Shown here piece by piece: positions 25,625 to 33,035 of a stretch of 49,354 nucleotides of DNA. The notes below the pieces were generated by a model. The model was not told the origin of the DNA, made no database searches, and saw nothing but the letters and a program-made list of their open reading frames with translations. The position numbers and the translations under genes were made by a program. Every line of letters starts with the position of its first letter. Within the stretch, counting starts at the first letter, position 1. The stretch comes from an uncultured Bacilli bacterium (GTDB lineage: Bacteria > Bacillota_I > Bacilli_A > RF39 > UBA660): the NCBI GenBank assembly GCA_934129885.1, contig CAKOWU010000009.1:1-49354 (forward strand). The letters run 5' to 3'.

Positions 25625-26017
25625 TTAAGATAATTTATCGATAACTTGTTTAGATACTTCATTAACTTTGTTTTTAATGGCATTCGCAGATTTTTCTATA
25701 ACAGGAGTTCCTTTGTCAATTGCGTATTCCACTAATTCTTCTGCTTTTTCTTTTAACACTTTTGATTGTTTTTTTGCTTCTGCTAAAACAGTTTCTTTAT
25801 CAAGTGTTTCTAATTCTTCTTTAATTTCTACAATTTTAGCCTCTACAGCTTCTTTTACATCCTCTGAGTCAATGCTTTTAACTTTGACCATTAAATCATC
25901 AAACATTTTTTTTAAATCAGCTCTAGTTTCTTCTCCTTTTTTTGGCGCAAAAAGTAAACCTAAAGCCGCACCTATTCCAGCACCCAGTGCAAATTTCCCT
26001 AAACCTTTTTTACTCAT
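25625..26017 (-). CDS. YtxH-domain protein
   Basis: 130 residues. The N-terminal Gly-rich hydrophobic segment LGKFALGAGIGAALGLLFAP followed by KKGEETRADL is the YtxH signature. The rest is a long Lys/Glu helix, probably coiled coil. Often stress-linked in Bacillota. ATG 26017 (MSKKG) with GAGGG upstream is used; the longer frame to 26086 overlaps the previous gene. It overlaps the DUF948-like gene by 8 bases. Confidence 0.82.
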   Translation of the reverse strand: MSKKGLGKFALGAGIGAALGLLFAPKKGEETRADLKKMFDDLMVKVKSIDSEDVKEAVEAKIVEIKEELETLDKETVLAEAKKQSKVLKEKAEELVEYAIDKGTPVIEKSANAIKNKVNEVSKQVIDKLS

Positions 26018-26291
26018 CTTTTTTTTCCCTCTTTCTATTAAATAATCTTTCAATGCCACTTGTGATAAACGAAACGATTGTATCATTCATTTGAACTACG
26101 GTATCAGTGGCAGTATCTATTATATTAAATACGCCATTTAATTTTGACGATTTTATACTTATATCATCAATTATTTGATCTACTTTCTTCATGACTTTTA
26201 TAGTTCTATAAGCAATAACAATAAGCATAACAACCAATATGATTAATGACATATATAAAATCATAAGCATAAAAGCGTTAACATCAATCAT
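26010..26291 (-). CDS. DUF948-like membrane protein
   Basis: 93 residues. One N-terminal membrane helix (LMILYMSLIILVVMLIVIAY), then an amphipathic helix (KVMKKVDQIIDDISIKSSKL) and a basic tail. In Bacillota this kind of small protein pairs with YtxH proteins, as here. The start overlaps the previous stop (TAATG), so translation is coupled. Confidence 0.7.
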   Translation of the reverse strand: MIDVNAFMLMILYMSLIILVVMLIVIAYRTIKVMKKVDQIIDDISIKSSKLNGVFNIIDTATDTVVQMNDTIVSFITSGIERLFNRKREKKDE

Positions 26292-27115
26292 TATTTATCT
26301 CCTTTCTGATACATAGAATCAATCATATTAAATAATTCCTCATCACTAATTTTTCTAGGCTTTTCACTTTTTTCTTTTTTAGCATCATTTTTCATAAAAT
26401 TATCAATTTTTTCTAAAGAACGGGTTCTATGTTGTCTTGTCCTTGTAGTTACTTCTTCTGTTTTATCTTCAGGCTTAATGTCTACAGTTTCATCGGTAAT
26501 AGACGCTTTAAGTACATCGTCTTTTGCTAAATCATTTTCATAAATACCATCATCTTTACCAAATAAAGTAGTCTCAATATCATCTTCTAAAGTACCATAA
26601 GCCTTATTTCTAATCTCGTCAACAGTTGCCTCTCTAGAATTATACTGACTAACAGGTCTTGTTTTTACTTCTTCCTTTTGATAATTTTTATCTAAAATAC
26701 CATATACTGGAGATATAATCGGAGATGGTTTAAAGACTCTTTTTTCCTCTTTAATTGGATTATAAACTTCTTTTGATTCTTTATAAGTTTCTTTATAAAC
26801 GTTCTTCTTTCTTTCTTCCCTTTTCTTACTTTTTTTATCTAAAGTACTAAAATCATCATCGTCAAAAAAAGGAAAATTATTATCACTTTTTATCGGAAAG
26901 TCATCACTAGTATCATTAAAAGACATAGCCTTATCTTCTTCAAAATTCATACTATAAGTAGACTCAAGTTCCTTTTTCTCCTCTTTTTTTACCTCTTCTT
27001 TTTTCTCGCCAGGAGAAGGTATTTCTACTTTTATAACCTCTTTTTTTATTGGCTCCTCGATTTCTTCTTCTATTTCTTCTGTAAATAAATTCTTAACTTT
27101 ATCAAATAATCCCAT
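26291..27115 (-). CDS. Acidic, low-complexity cytosolic protein with an ISPVYG motif
   Basis: 274 residues. Starts MGLFDKVKNLFTEE, an amphipathic helix that may touch the membrane, then a highly charged Glu/Lys/Asp-rich, probably disordered chain. A short conserved-looking island FKPSPIISPVYGILDKNYQK stands near the middle, and a C-terminal helix SDEELFNMIDSMYQK closes the chain. This layout suggests a scaffold with short binding motifs, perhaps for envelope or division proteins, but no family is recognised. ATG 27115 has AGGTG upstream. It lies 14 bases after the lipoprotein gene. Confidence 0.65.
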   Translation of the reverse strand: MGLFDKVKNLFTEEIEEEIEEPIKKEVIKVEIPSPGEKKEEVKKEEKKELESTYSMNFEEDKAMSFNDTSDDFPIKSDNNFPFFDDDDFSTLDKKSKKREERKKNVYKETYKESKEVYNPIKEEKRVFKPSPIISPVYGILDKNYQKEEVKTRPVSQYNSREATVDEIRNKAYGTLEDDIETTLFGKDDGIYENDLAKDDVLKASITDETVDIKPEDKTEEVTTRTRQHRTRSLEKIDNFMKNDAKKEKSEKPRKISDEELFNMIDSMYQKGDK

Positions 27116-27129
27116 ATAAATAAACACCT

Positions 27130-27726
27130 CTATCTCTCTTCATAGCCTAAAAAACTATCCGTTTCTCTCTTTGATGTAAATTCTTCATACTTCTTCTCGC
27201 TTGAAGATTCATCACTCATTGTATATTTTACAACATCTTTGTTGTATTTTATTGTCGATAAAATGTATGAGGAATTAAGTATAACATTTGCCATTTCTTC
27301 TTTGCTTGTTAACGCCTCTACTTTAGCATAATTATAAACAAATTCCACTAAATATTCATTATTACCTTTTTCAGTTATTTCTAAATATCCAACTGATTTT
27401 CCATTTTTTATTTGTTTTGAATAATATTTTGAATTATCTGTTTTGTATTTCAAACTATTTTTATAGTAATATTCTATCTTGTCTAGATATAAATAATAAT
27501 ATACACCATTTGAGTAAAGTTTATCGTTAGAACCATTACTATCTATGTAACTAACGCCTCTTGGAACATAGTATTTACATCCAATACTCATGTGGTTATA
27601 TAATTTATTATTTTTAGACAATACCACATCAATAATATTATCTATACTAGCAGTATCAATTCTAACAGCTGTACATCCTACAAGTAAAAATATTACCAAA
27701 AACAATACAATACATTTCTTTTTCAT
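27130..27726 (-). CDS. Lipoprotein, unknown function
   Basis: 198 residues. Signal peptide MKKKCIVLFLVIFLLVGC with lipobox LVGC; Cys18 would be lipidated. The mature part is Tyr/Lys/Ser-rich with no recognised domain. First gene of the cluster lipoprotein / ISPVYG protein / DUF948 / YtxH, which looks like an envelope-related operon. Confidence 0.75.
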   Translation of the reverse strand: MKKKCIVLFLVIFLLVGCTAVRIDTASIDNIIDVVLSKNNKLYNHMSIGCKYYVPRGVSYIDSNGSNDKLYSNGVYYYLYLDKIEYYYKNSLKYKTDNSKYYSKQIKNGKSVGYLEITEKGNNEYLVEFVYNYAKVEALTSKEEMANVILNSSYILSTIKYNKDVVKYTMSDESSSEKKYEEFTSKRETDSFLGYEER

Positions 27727-27751
27727 GTATTCACCAACTCCGGCTATTTAA

Positions 27752-27804
27752 ATTATAGCAGACTTTACGCTAAAATTATAGTTTTTTTGTCTAGTTTCTG
27801 TAAA
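27752..27804 (-). promoter_or_regulatory. Possible tandem promoters of the lipoprotein operon
   Basis: TTTACA, 18-base spacer, TATAAT (27775-27804), and a second TATAAT preceded by TGC (27752-27757), an extended -10. Confidence 0.5.
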
Positions 27805-27811
27805 AAAATGT

Positions 27812-28441
27812 CTATTTCACAACTTTAATCATGTAAATAGGATAACCCTTTGATACAAATTTTTCTTCATACTCAGTCATTACATTAAAACGATTTTCAT
27901 CTTCATGAAGATTTAATGATATCTCATCTATTTTATAGCCATAATTTGTAAAAGCTATAACTGAATACTCAAATAGTTTTCTATTATCAGTTTTTTGAAT
28001 AATATTTTTTTTATCTTTAAAGATACTATCATATCTTTTTAAAAATCTATCACTAGTAAGTCGTCTATGTTCATGCCTATTTTTAGGCCATGGATCTGAA
28101 AAATTTAAATAGATGGTATCTACTTCTTCATCAAATATATTTTGAATATCCGTCGCATCAGTTCTTATAAGTTTTAAATTGTTAATTTCTATATCCGATA
28201 ATTTTTGTACTGCCCGAAGTAATACACTGTCATACATCTCAATACCAATAAAATTAATATCCGGATGCTGCCTAGCCATGCCAATAATAAAATTGCCTTT
28301 TCCCATACCAATTTCTATATGTATAGGATTATCATTTCCAAAAACTGATTTATAATTTCCTTTAAATTTTTCTGGATTGGTTATTACATAAGGCGACTGT
28401 TTAATTTTTTCTTCTGCACCTTTTATATGTTTTAATCTCAT
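27812..28441 (-). CDS. trmB: tRNA (guanine-N7-)-methyltransferase
   Basis: Methylates G46 of tRNA. 209 residues, normal size. Starts MRLKHIKGAEEKI; SAM-binding IHIEIGMGKGNFI, then INFIGIEMYDSV, and the family signature LNFSDPWPKNRHEHRRLTS. ATG 28441 has AAAGG about 10 bases upstream. Confidence 0.96.
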   Translation of the reverse strand: MRLKHIKGAEEKIKQSPYVITNPEKFKGNYKSVFGNDNPIHIEIGMGKGNFIIGMARQHPDINFIGIEMYDSVLLRAVQKLSDIEINNLKLIRTDATDIQNIFDEEVDTIYLNFSDPWPKNRHEHRRLTSDRFLKRYDSIFKDKKNIIQKTDNRKLFEYSVIAFTNYGYKIDEISLNLHEDENRFNVMTEYEEKFVSKGYPIYMIKVVK

Positions 28442-28582
28442 ATATCATATACCTTTCATCACTAATTATCATAACCATTTTATCAAACTATTTAGGTAAA
28501 GTCTATGAATATCTTTAAATTGTGTAAACAAAACAAATGCTTGCAATATTTACTTTAAAATTTTTATAACTTTTCTATTATA

Positions 28583-28612
28583 CAAAAAAATCACCATATA
28601 TATTTGATGACT
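28583..28612 (-). terminator. Terminator-like hairpin with T7 tail
   Basis: TCATCA and TGGTGA arms (one G-U) around an AT loop, then seven Ts on the minus strand. It lies about 310 bases beyond the lepB stop. Confidence 0.65.
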
Positions 28613-28924
28613 TTTTATATTCTATATAGTCGCTAGTATATTGGTCGGCACCTCAACTCAAAATGCAATTTATGTTAAACTAATCTGAAAAAGTAGTTTA
28701 CAAGTGTATGTGCAAACCACATCGAGGAAAAAAACAAGAAACAAACACAAACATGCTTAAAAATAAACTTTATATAAACACTATTGTTAAGCACCCTGGT
28801 CTTAAATATTCTACAAAGTTCAAAATAATAGATGCATAAAATTTATAACCTTATTTCTTATATATGCTTTACTACTCCTAGAAACATTATAAACAAAAGT
28901 AGTAAATCAATTGCTATTATACGA
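28613..28924. other. About 310 bases between lepB and a terminator, no gene seen
   Basis: No credible ORF or known RNA was recognised on either strand. It holds a 9-bp inverted repeat, TTTACTACT/AGTAGTAAA, just beyond lepB, and TACAAGTGTATGTG (28699-28712), a copy of the centre of the tmk-operon palindrome. It may be a long lepB 3' UTR or carry a small RNA. Confidence 0.4.
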
Positions 28925-29443
28925 TTATTTATTTATTCTACCGATAGTATTTAAAGGAAAAGCACTAAAATTAGTACTACCAACTATACTGTTTTCACTT
29001 ATTAAACCGATTATCCTACTATCAGTGGAATTGTTACGATTATCCCCCATTACAAAATAATAGCCTTTAGGAATTACATCATACCCTATTTCTTCTAGTT
29101 TAAAATCAATGGTTGGAGAATTAGTTTTAAAATTTTCCTTTACTACTTTGCCATCGATATATAACTTATTATTTTTATATTCTACGGTTTCTCCTGGAAG
29201 ACCTATCACTCTTTTGATTAATTTATCATTTTTATATTTAAATACAACAACATCAAATCTACTATAAGATTTATCATATTTTTTTAGTACCAATATTTCT
29301 CCATCGCTTAAACTAGGATACATGGACTCCCCTTCTACCTTAACAGGCGTTACAATAAAGGTTCTAATAAGTACAACTACAAGGACTATGATAACATATG
29401 GTAACAACTCTTTTATATAATTTTTCTTTGGTTTTTCTTCCAT
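28925..29443 (-). CDS. lepB: Signal peptidase I
   Basis: Cleaves signal peptides at the outer face of the membrane. 172 residues, one N-terminal membrane helix (PYVIIVLVVVLIRTFIV). Catalytic Ser40 in VEGESMYPS and Lys77 in KLIKRVIGLPGE, then GDNRNNSTDSR, all family boxes. AAGGGGTGA precedes ATG 29443. It follows rplS by 28 bases, with an attenuator-like hairpin between. It may also process the TasA-like proteins here if no separate SipW exists, which is speculation. Confidence 0.96.
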   Translation of the reverse strand: MEEKPKKNYIKELLPYVIIVLVVVLIRTFIVTPVKVEGESMYPSLSDGEILVLKKYDKSYSRFDVVVFKYKNDKLIKRVIGLPGETVEYKNNKLYIDGKVVKENFKTNSPTIDFKLEEIGYDVIPKGYYFVMGDNRNNSTDSRIIGLISENSIVGSTNFSAFPLNTIGRINK

Positions 29444-29460
29444 ATTTTCACCCCTTAAAT

Positions 29461-29488
29461 AAAAATAAGACTTAAGCAGCCTTATTTT
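29461..29488 (-). terminator. Hairpin between rplS and lepB
   Basis: AAAATAAG pairs with CTTATTTT on the minus strand with a T-rich tail, overlapping the rplS end. It could partly terminate before lepB. Confidence 0.55.
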
Positions 29489-29822
29489 GTTTTTCTTTAA
29501 TTTTCATTTGGCCTTTTATATTACGTAAGTAATTTAATTTAGCACGTCTTACCTTACCATGTCTAATAACTGTTACACCTTCAATTTTTGGTGAATTAAC
29601 TGGGAAAGTTCTTTCAACTCCTACACCACCAGAAATTTTTCTAACAGTAAAGGTTTGACTAACACCACCAGATTGGATGCTCATTACTATACCTTCAAAG
29701 GCTTGAATTCTTTCACGTTTACCTTCTACAATTTTAACGTTTACTCTTACAGTATCTCCTACACGGAATTCAGGTAAATCTGTTCTTATTTGACTTTTAG
29801 TAATCTTGTCAATAATATTCAT
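29472..29822 (-). CDS. rplS: 50S ribosomal protein L19
   Basis: Located at the 30S-50S interface. 116 residues. FRVGDTVRVNVKIVEGKRER, ERTFPVNSPKIEGVTV and RRAKLNYLRNIKG are characteristic. A GGAGAG site precedes ATG 29822. It has a strong own promoter. The usual rimM-trmD neighbours are absent; lepB is downstream instead. Confidence 0.98.
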   Translation of the reverse strand: MNIIDKITKSQIRTDLPEFRVGDTVRVNVKIVEGKRERIQAFEGIVMSIQSGGVSQTFTVRKISGGVGVERTFPVNSPKIEGVTVIRHGKVRRAKLNYLRNIKGQMKIKEKQNKAA

Positions 29823-29889
29823 AGTATCTCTCCTTTGTCTATTCTATGATCATGACAATAAATATATTCAGCGGATCACGACATGGCTA

Positions 29890-29918
29890 ATTATAGCACT
29901 TTTTTTAGGAAAATTCAA
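29890..29918 (-). promoter_or_regulatory. rplS promoter
   Basis: TTGAAT, 17-base spacer, TATAAT, leaving a leader of about 60 bases. Confidence 0.85.
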
Positions 29919-29952
29919 CTATTTGTGATAAAATTATTTTGGGGTGATTCAA

Positions 29953-30897
29953 GTGAATTTTAAATACTCAGATACTAATAAAAGATATCATACTTTAGAC
30001 TATTTTTACAAGCATAAATTTGGGTGCAAAGTATTTAAGGTTAGTTTAAATGCCGGCTTCACTTGCCCCAATATGGATGGCACGGTGGGGCACAAAGGAT
30101 GCATATATTGTTCTAATTCCGGAAGCGGTGAATATGGGGGTAACCCAAAAGATGAGTTAACAGTTCAGTTTGAAAAAGTTAAAACTATGATGCATCAAAA
30201 ATGGCCTAAAGCAAAATATATCGGCTACTTTCAAGCAAGAACTAATACTTATGCACCAGTAGAGGTTTTAAAGGAAAAATACGAAACTATTTTGAAGCTA
30301 GATAATGTTGTAGGACTATCAATTGCGACTAGACCTGACGCGATAAGTGATGAATGTCTTGATTATTTAGAAAAGCTTAATAAAAGGACCTTTTTAACTA
30401 TTGAACTAGGATTACAGAGTATGCACGAGGTTACTAATAAACTTATCAATAGATGTCATAGTCTAAAGTGCTTTGATGAAATGGTTTCTAAGCTGAAAAA
30501 AAGAAATATTTTTGTTGTTGCTCATGTTATTAATGGACTACCTTATGAAAACAAAGAAATGATGCTAGAAACAGTAAAACATTTAAATGATATCAAAGTA
30601 GATGGCGTTAAAATACATATGCTTAGCGTTCTTAAAGGAACACTTTTGGAAAAGTTATATTTAGAAAAGCCATTTTCTTTACTTAGCATGGATGAGTATA
30701 TTGACATAGTATGCGATGAACTTGAACTTTTAGATGAAAATATTGTTATCGAAAGACTTACTGGAGATCCTGATATAAACGATTTGGTAGCACCTTTATG
30801 GTTACCTAAAAAGATTAATGTTTTAAATGGTATTGATAAAGAAATGAAAAAACGTAATTCTTATCAAGGCAAAAAATTAAAAAAGGAGTTGATATAA
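29953..30897 (+). CDS. ytqA: Radical SAM protein, YhcC/YtqA (TIGR01212) type
   Basis: 314 residues. Family start FKYSDTNKRYHTLDYFY, then SLNAGFTCPNMDGTVGHKGC with IYC: the Cys-x14-Cys-x2-Cys cluster motif of this radical SAM branch. Later SIATRPDA, ELGLQSM and GLPYE support the barrel. Exact reaction unknown; in Bacillus the gene neighbours a methyltransferase, missing here. GTG 29953 is preferred because GGGGTGA lies 5 bases upstream; GTG 29944 is inside that site. The next gene starts directly at its stop codon. Confidence 0.88.
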   Translation: MNFKYSDTNKRYHTLDYFYKHKFGCKVFKVSLNAGFTCPNMDGTVGHKGCIYCSNSGSGEYGGNPKDELTVQFEKVKTMMHQKWPKAKYIGYFQARTNTYAPVEVLKEKYETILKLDNVVGLSIATRPDAISDECLDYLEKLNKRTFLTIELGLQSMHEVTNKLINRCHSLKCFDEMVSKLKKRNIFVVAHVINGLPYENKEMMLETVKHLNDIKVDGVKIHMLSVLKGTLLEKLYLEKPFSLLSMDEYIDIVCDELELLDENIVIERLTGDPDINDLVAPLWLPKKINVLNGIDKEMKKRNSYQGKKLKKELI

Positions 30898-32562
30898 ATG
30901 TATTATGATATTTGTGTTTTTGGGGGTTGTTCTTTAGATAAAATGTTTTATCAAAAAATAGAGGGTACTTACCCTGAAACCCCAGATTTAATTGTTTATG
31001 GTGGCAAAGGTGCGAACCAAGCAGTTGCAGCGGCACGCGCCGGGGCAAAGACTACAATTATCTCTAAAATAGGTAAAGATGAGATAGGCTTAAAGATAAT
31101 TGATAACTTTAAATATAATAATGTTGATACTTCAAACATTGAAATGATACAAGATTTAGAAAATGATTACTCAAATATTTACATTAATGTTAGAGACAAG
31201 GACAATGATATTCAAAGATTTGGAAAGGCAATTAATAGTTTTGATAAAGATATGATTAAAAATCATGAAGAGGTTCTACTGAATTCAACTATTGTAGTAG
31301 CGCAGTTAAAATGCCCTATTGAAGTTACAGAAGAATTAATTAATTTCTGTCACACTAATCATAAGTTTTTGATTTTAACGCCTTGTAGGCCTCAAAAATT
31401 ATCAGGAAGGACAGATTTGATAGATAAGATTGATATCATTACTTGTAACAAAACTGAATGTGAAACGATTTTTGAAACTGACAATATTGATGAGTGCATA
31501 AAGAAATACCCTAACAAACTTATTGTAACGCTTGGGGACGCGGGGTTAAAATATTATGACGGCACAAAGATTATTCACATGAAAGCCTTAAATGTAACTG
31601 TCGCAGATACGACGGGCGCTGGTGATACATTAAATGGTAATTTAGCATATTTATTGTCTCAAGGAATGAAGTTAAAATATGCACTTAGAAGAGCCATGTA
31701 TGCTTCATCTTATAAAATCCAAAAGAAAACCGCACAAAATGGTATGCCTTATAAAGAGGAGTTAGATAGTTTCATTACTAGATATCGTAATAAAAATTTT
31801 GAGTATGAGACAGAACTTAATTTTGCAATTTCTTTAGTAAAGCGTGCTTACTTTCAAATAAAATCTAAAACCGCATTAAATGTTCAAGTTAAGCCTGATA
31901 ATACGCTTGTAACAACGGCTGATCTTAATACTGAAAAATATCTACTTAAACAAATATCTCAAAAGTTTCCTAATGATAATTTTTTGACTGAAGAAACTTA
32001 TCCAAACAATGAACTTACAGATAGAACATGGATTATTGATCCTATTGACGGCACTAGTCACTATATAAATAATTCGTTATTTTGGGGAATGCAATTAGCG
32101 TTTTACGATAAAGGTAAAACTAAATTTTCCATTATTTATTTACCAAAATTAAAACAATTTTATTATGCTTTTGAAAATCATGGTACATATTTAAATAACA
32201 ATAAAATTATAACTTCACATAATAACAAAAGTTTAAATCAGTGTATTATTGAGTTTGGAGGTTCTATATATAAGGAATTTGATGAAAAAAAATTTTACTT
32301 TAAAAAATTGGTTAAATCAGATTATATAATTCCCGCTAATATAATGCATATCAATTCAAGTGCTATATCATATACTAATTTAATTTCTAGAAAGACAGAT
32401 GCGCTTATTACATCTACTAAAAAATTATGGGATATTATGCCTGGCGAATTTCTCCTTGAAGAAGCTGGAATAAAAAAATATTCTATGGACTTTGATGAAA
32501 AATTAAATTTATTTACTAACAACAAAGATATTTTGGATTTACTATTACCTAATGATAAATAA
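30898..32562 (+). CDS. Fusion: PfkB/ribokinase-type kinase plus inositol-monophosphatase-type phosphatase
   Basis: 554 residues. Residues 1 to about 295 are a PfkB sugar kinase: YGGKGANQAVAAARAG (35-50) and the anion-hole/base motif DTTGAGDTLNG (237-247, Asp243). Residues about 305-554 are an IMPase-family phosphatase: VTTADLNTEKYL, metal-binding EE at 365-366, DPIDGT (381-386) and LWDIMPGEFLLEEAG with Asp512. Both domains seem catalytically complete. A kinase and a phosphatase in one chain is unusual; substrates are unknown. AAGGAG precedes ATG 30898, which follows the radical SAM stop with no gap. Confidence 0.88.
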   Translation: MYYDICVFGGCSLDKMFYQKIEGTYPETPDLIVYGGKGANQAVAAARAGAKTTIISKIGKDEIGLKIIDNFKYNNVDTSNIEMIQDLENDYSNIYINVRDKDNDIQRFGKAINSFDKDMIKNHEEVLLNSTIVVAQLKCPIEVTEELINFCHTNHKFLILTPCRPQKLSGRTDLIDKIDIITCNKTECETIFETDNIDECIKKYPNKLIVTLGDAGLKYYDGTKIIHMKALNVTVADTTGAGDTLNGNLAYLLSQGMKLKYALRRAMYASSYKIQKKTAQNGMPYKEELDSFITRYRNKNFEYETELNFAISLVKRAYFQIKSKTALNVQVKPDNTLVTTADLNTEKYLLKQISQKFPNDNFLTEETYPNNELTDRTWIIDPIDGTSHYINNSLFWGMQLAFYDKGKTKFSIIYLPKLKQFYYAFENHGTYLNNNKIITSHNNKSLNQCIIEFGGSIYKEFDEKKFYFKKLVKSDYIIPANIMHINSSAISYTNLISRKTDALITSTKKLWDIMPGEFLLEEAGIKKYSMDFDEKLNLFTNNKDILDLLLPNDK

Positions 32563-32573
32563 ACATGTAATAC

Positions 32574-32601
32574 AAAAAAGTAGAATAACATCTACTTTTT
32601 T
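32574..32601. terminator. Bidirectional terminator
   Basis: AAAAAAGTAGA and TCTACTTTTTT arms with A- and T-runs, between the convergent fusion gene and the lipoprotein gene. Confidence 0.85.
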
Positions 32602-33035
32602 CGTTTACAACTTAATTTCTCTTTTTTTAAAACGTTTTGATACTTTAACCAGTCTATTTTTATATTTTGATATTCTAGTTCTTTATCAGTCATCTTTAAA
32701 ACGTCTAAATAATAAACTATTATGTATTTTTTATCAGTATCTTCTTTTATACTAACCTTTATAGCGTCTGAAATTAAGTCATTATTATAATCTTTTGCCG
32801 ACTGTTTTATACTTTTTAAAGTATCCCTGCCATTTTCATTTTTAGCCGTAAAAGTTCTTGTAATAACCACATTAGTTACTTCATCATGATTATTATAAGT
32901 AACCTCCTTTTCTATTTTATCAGTAGTATCAGTAGTTTTAATAACATCACTACATTCCCATGTAAAATATTCATTCTGAACAGAACATCCAGAAGTAATT
33001 AAAAGAATAACAAATGGTAATAATAACTTTTTCAT
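32592..33035 (-). CDS. Lipoprotein, unknown function
   Basis: 147 residues. Signal peptide MKKLLLPFVILLITSGC with lipobox ITSGC, Cys17 lipidated. The mature domain is soluble and charged with a basic tail (LSCKRKK). Its ATG overlaps the tex stop (TAATG), so it is translationally coupled to tex. No family recognised; not similar by eye to the lipoprotein at 27130. Confidence 0.75.
   Translation of the reverse strand: MKKLLLPFVILLITSGCSVQNEYFTWECSDVIKTTDTTDKIEKEVTYNNHDEVTNVVITRTFTAKNENGRDTLKSIKQSAKDYNNDLISDAIKVSIKEDTDKKYIIVYYLDVLKMTDKELEYQNIKIDWLKYQNVLKKEKLSCKRKK

Noticed and set aside
28560..28924. tmRNA, RNase P RNA, SRP RNA or 6S RNA
   Set aside because: None of the core sequences I know for these RNAs could be found on either strand.
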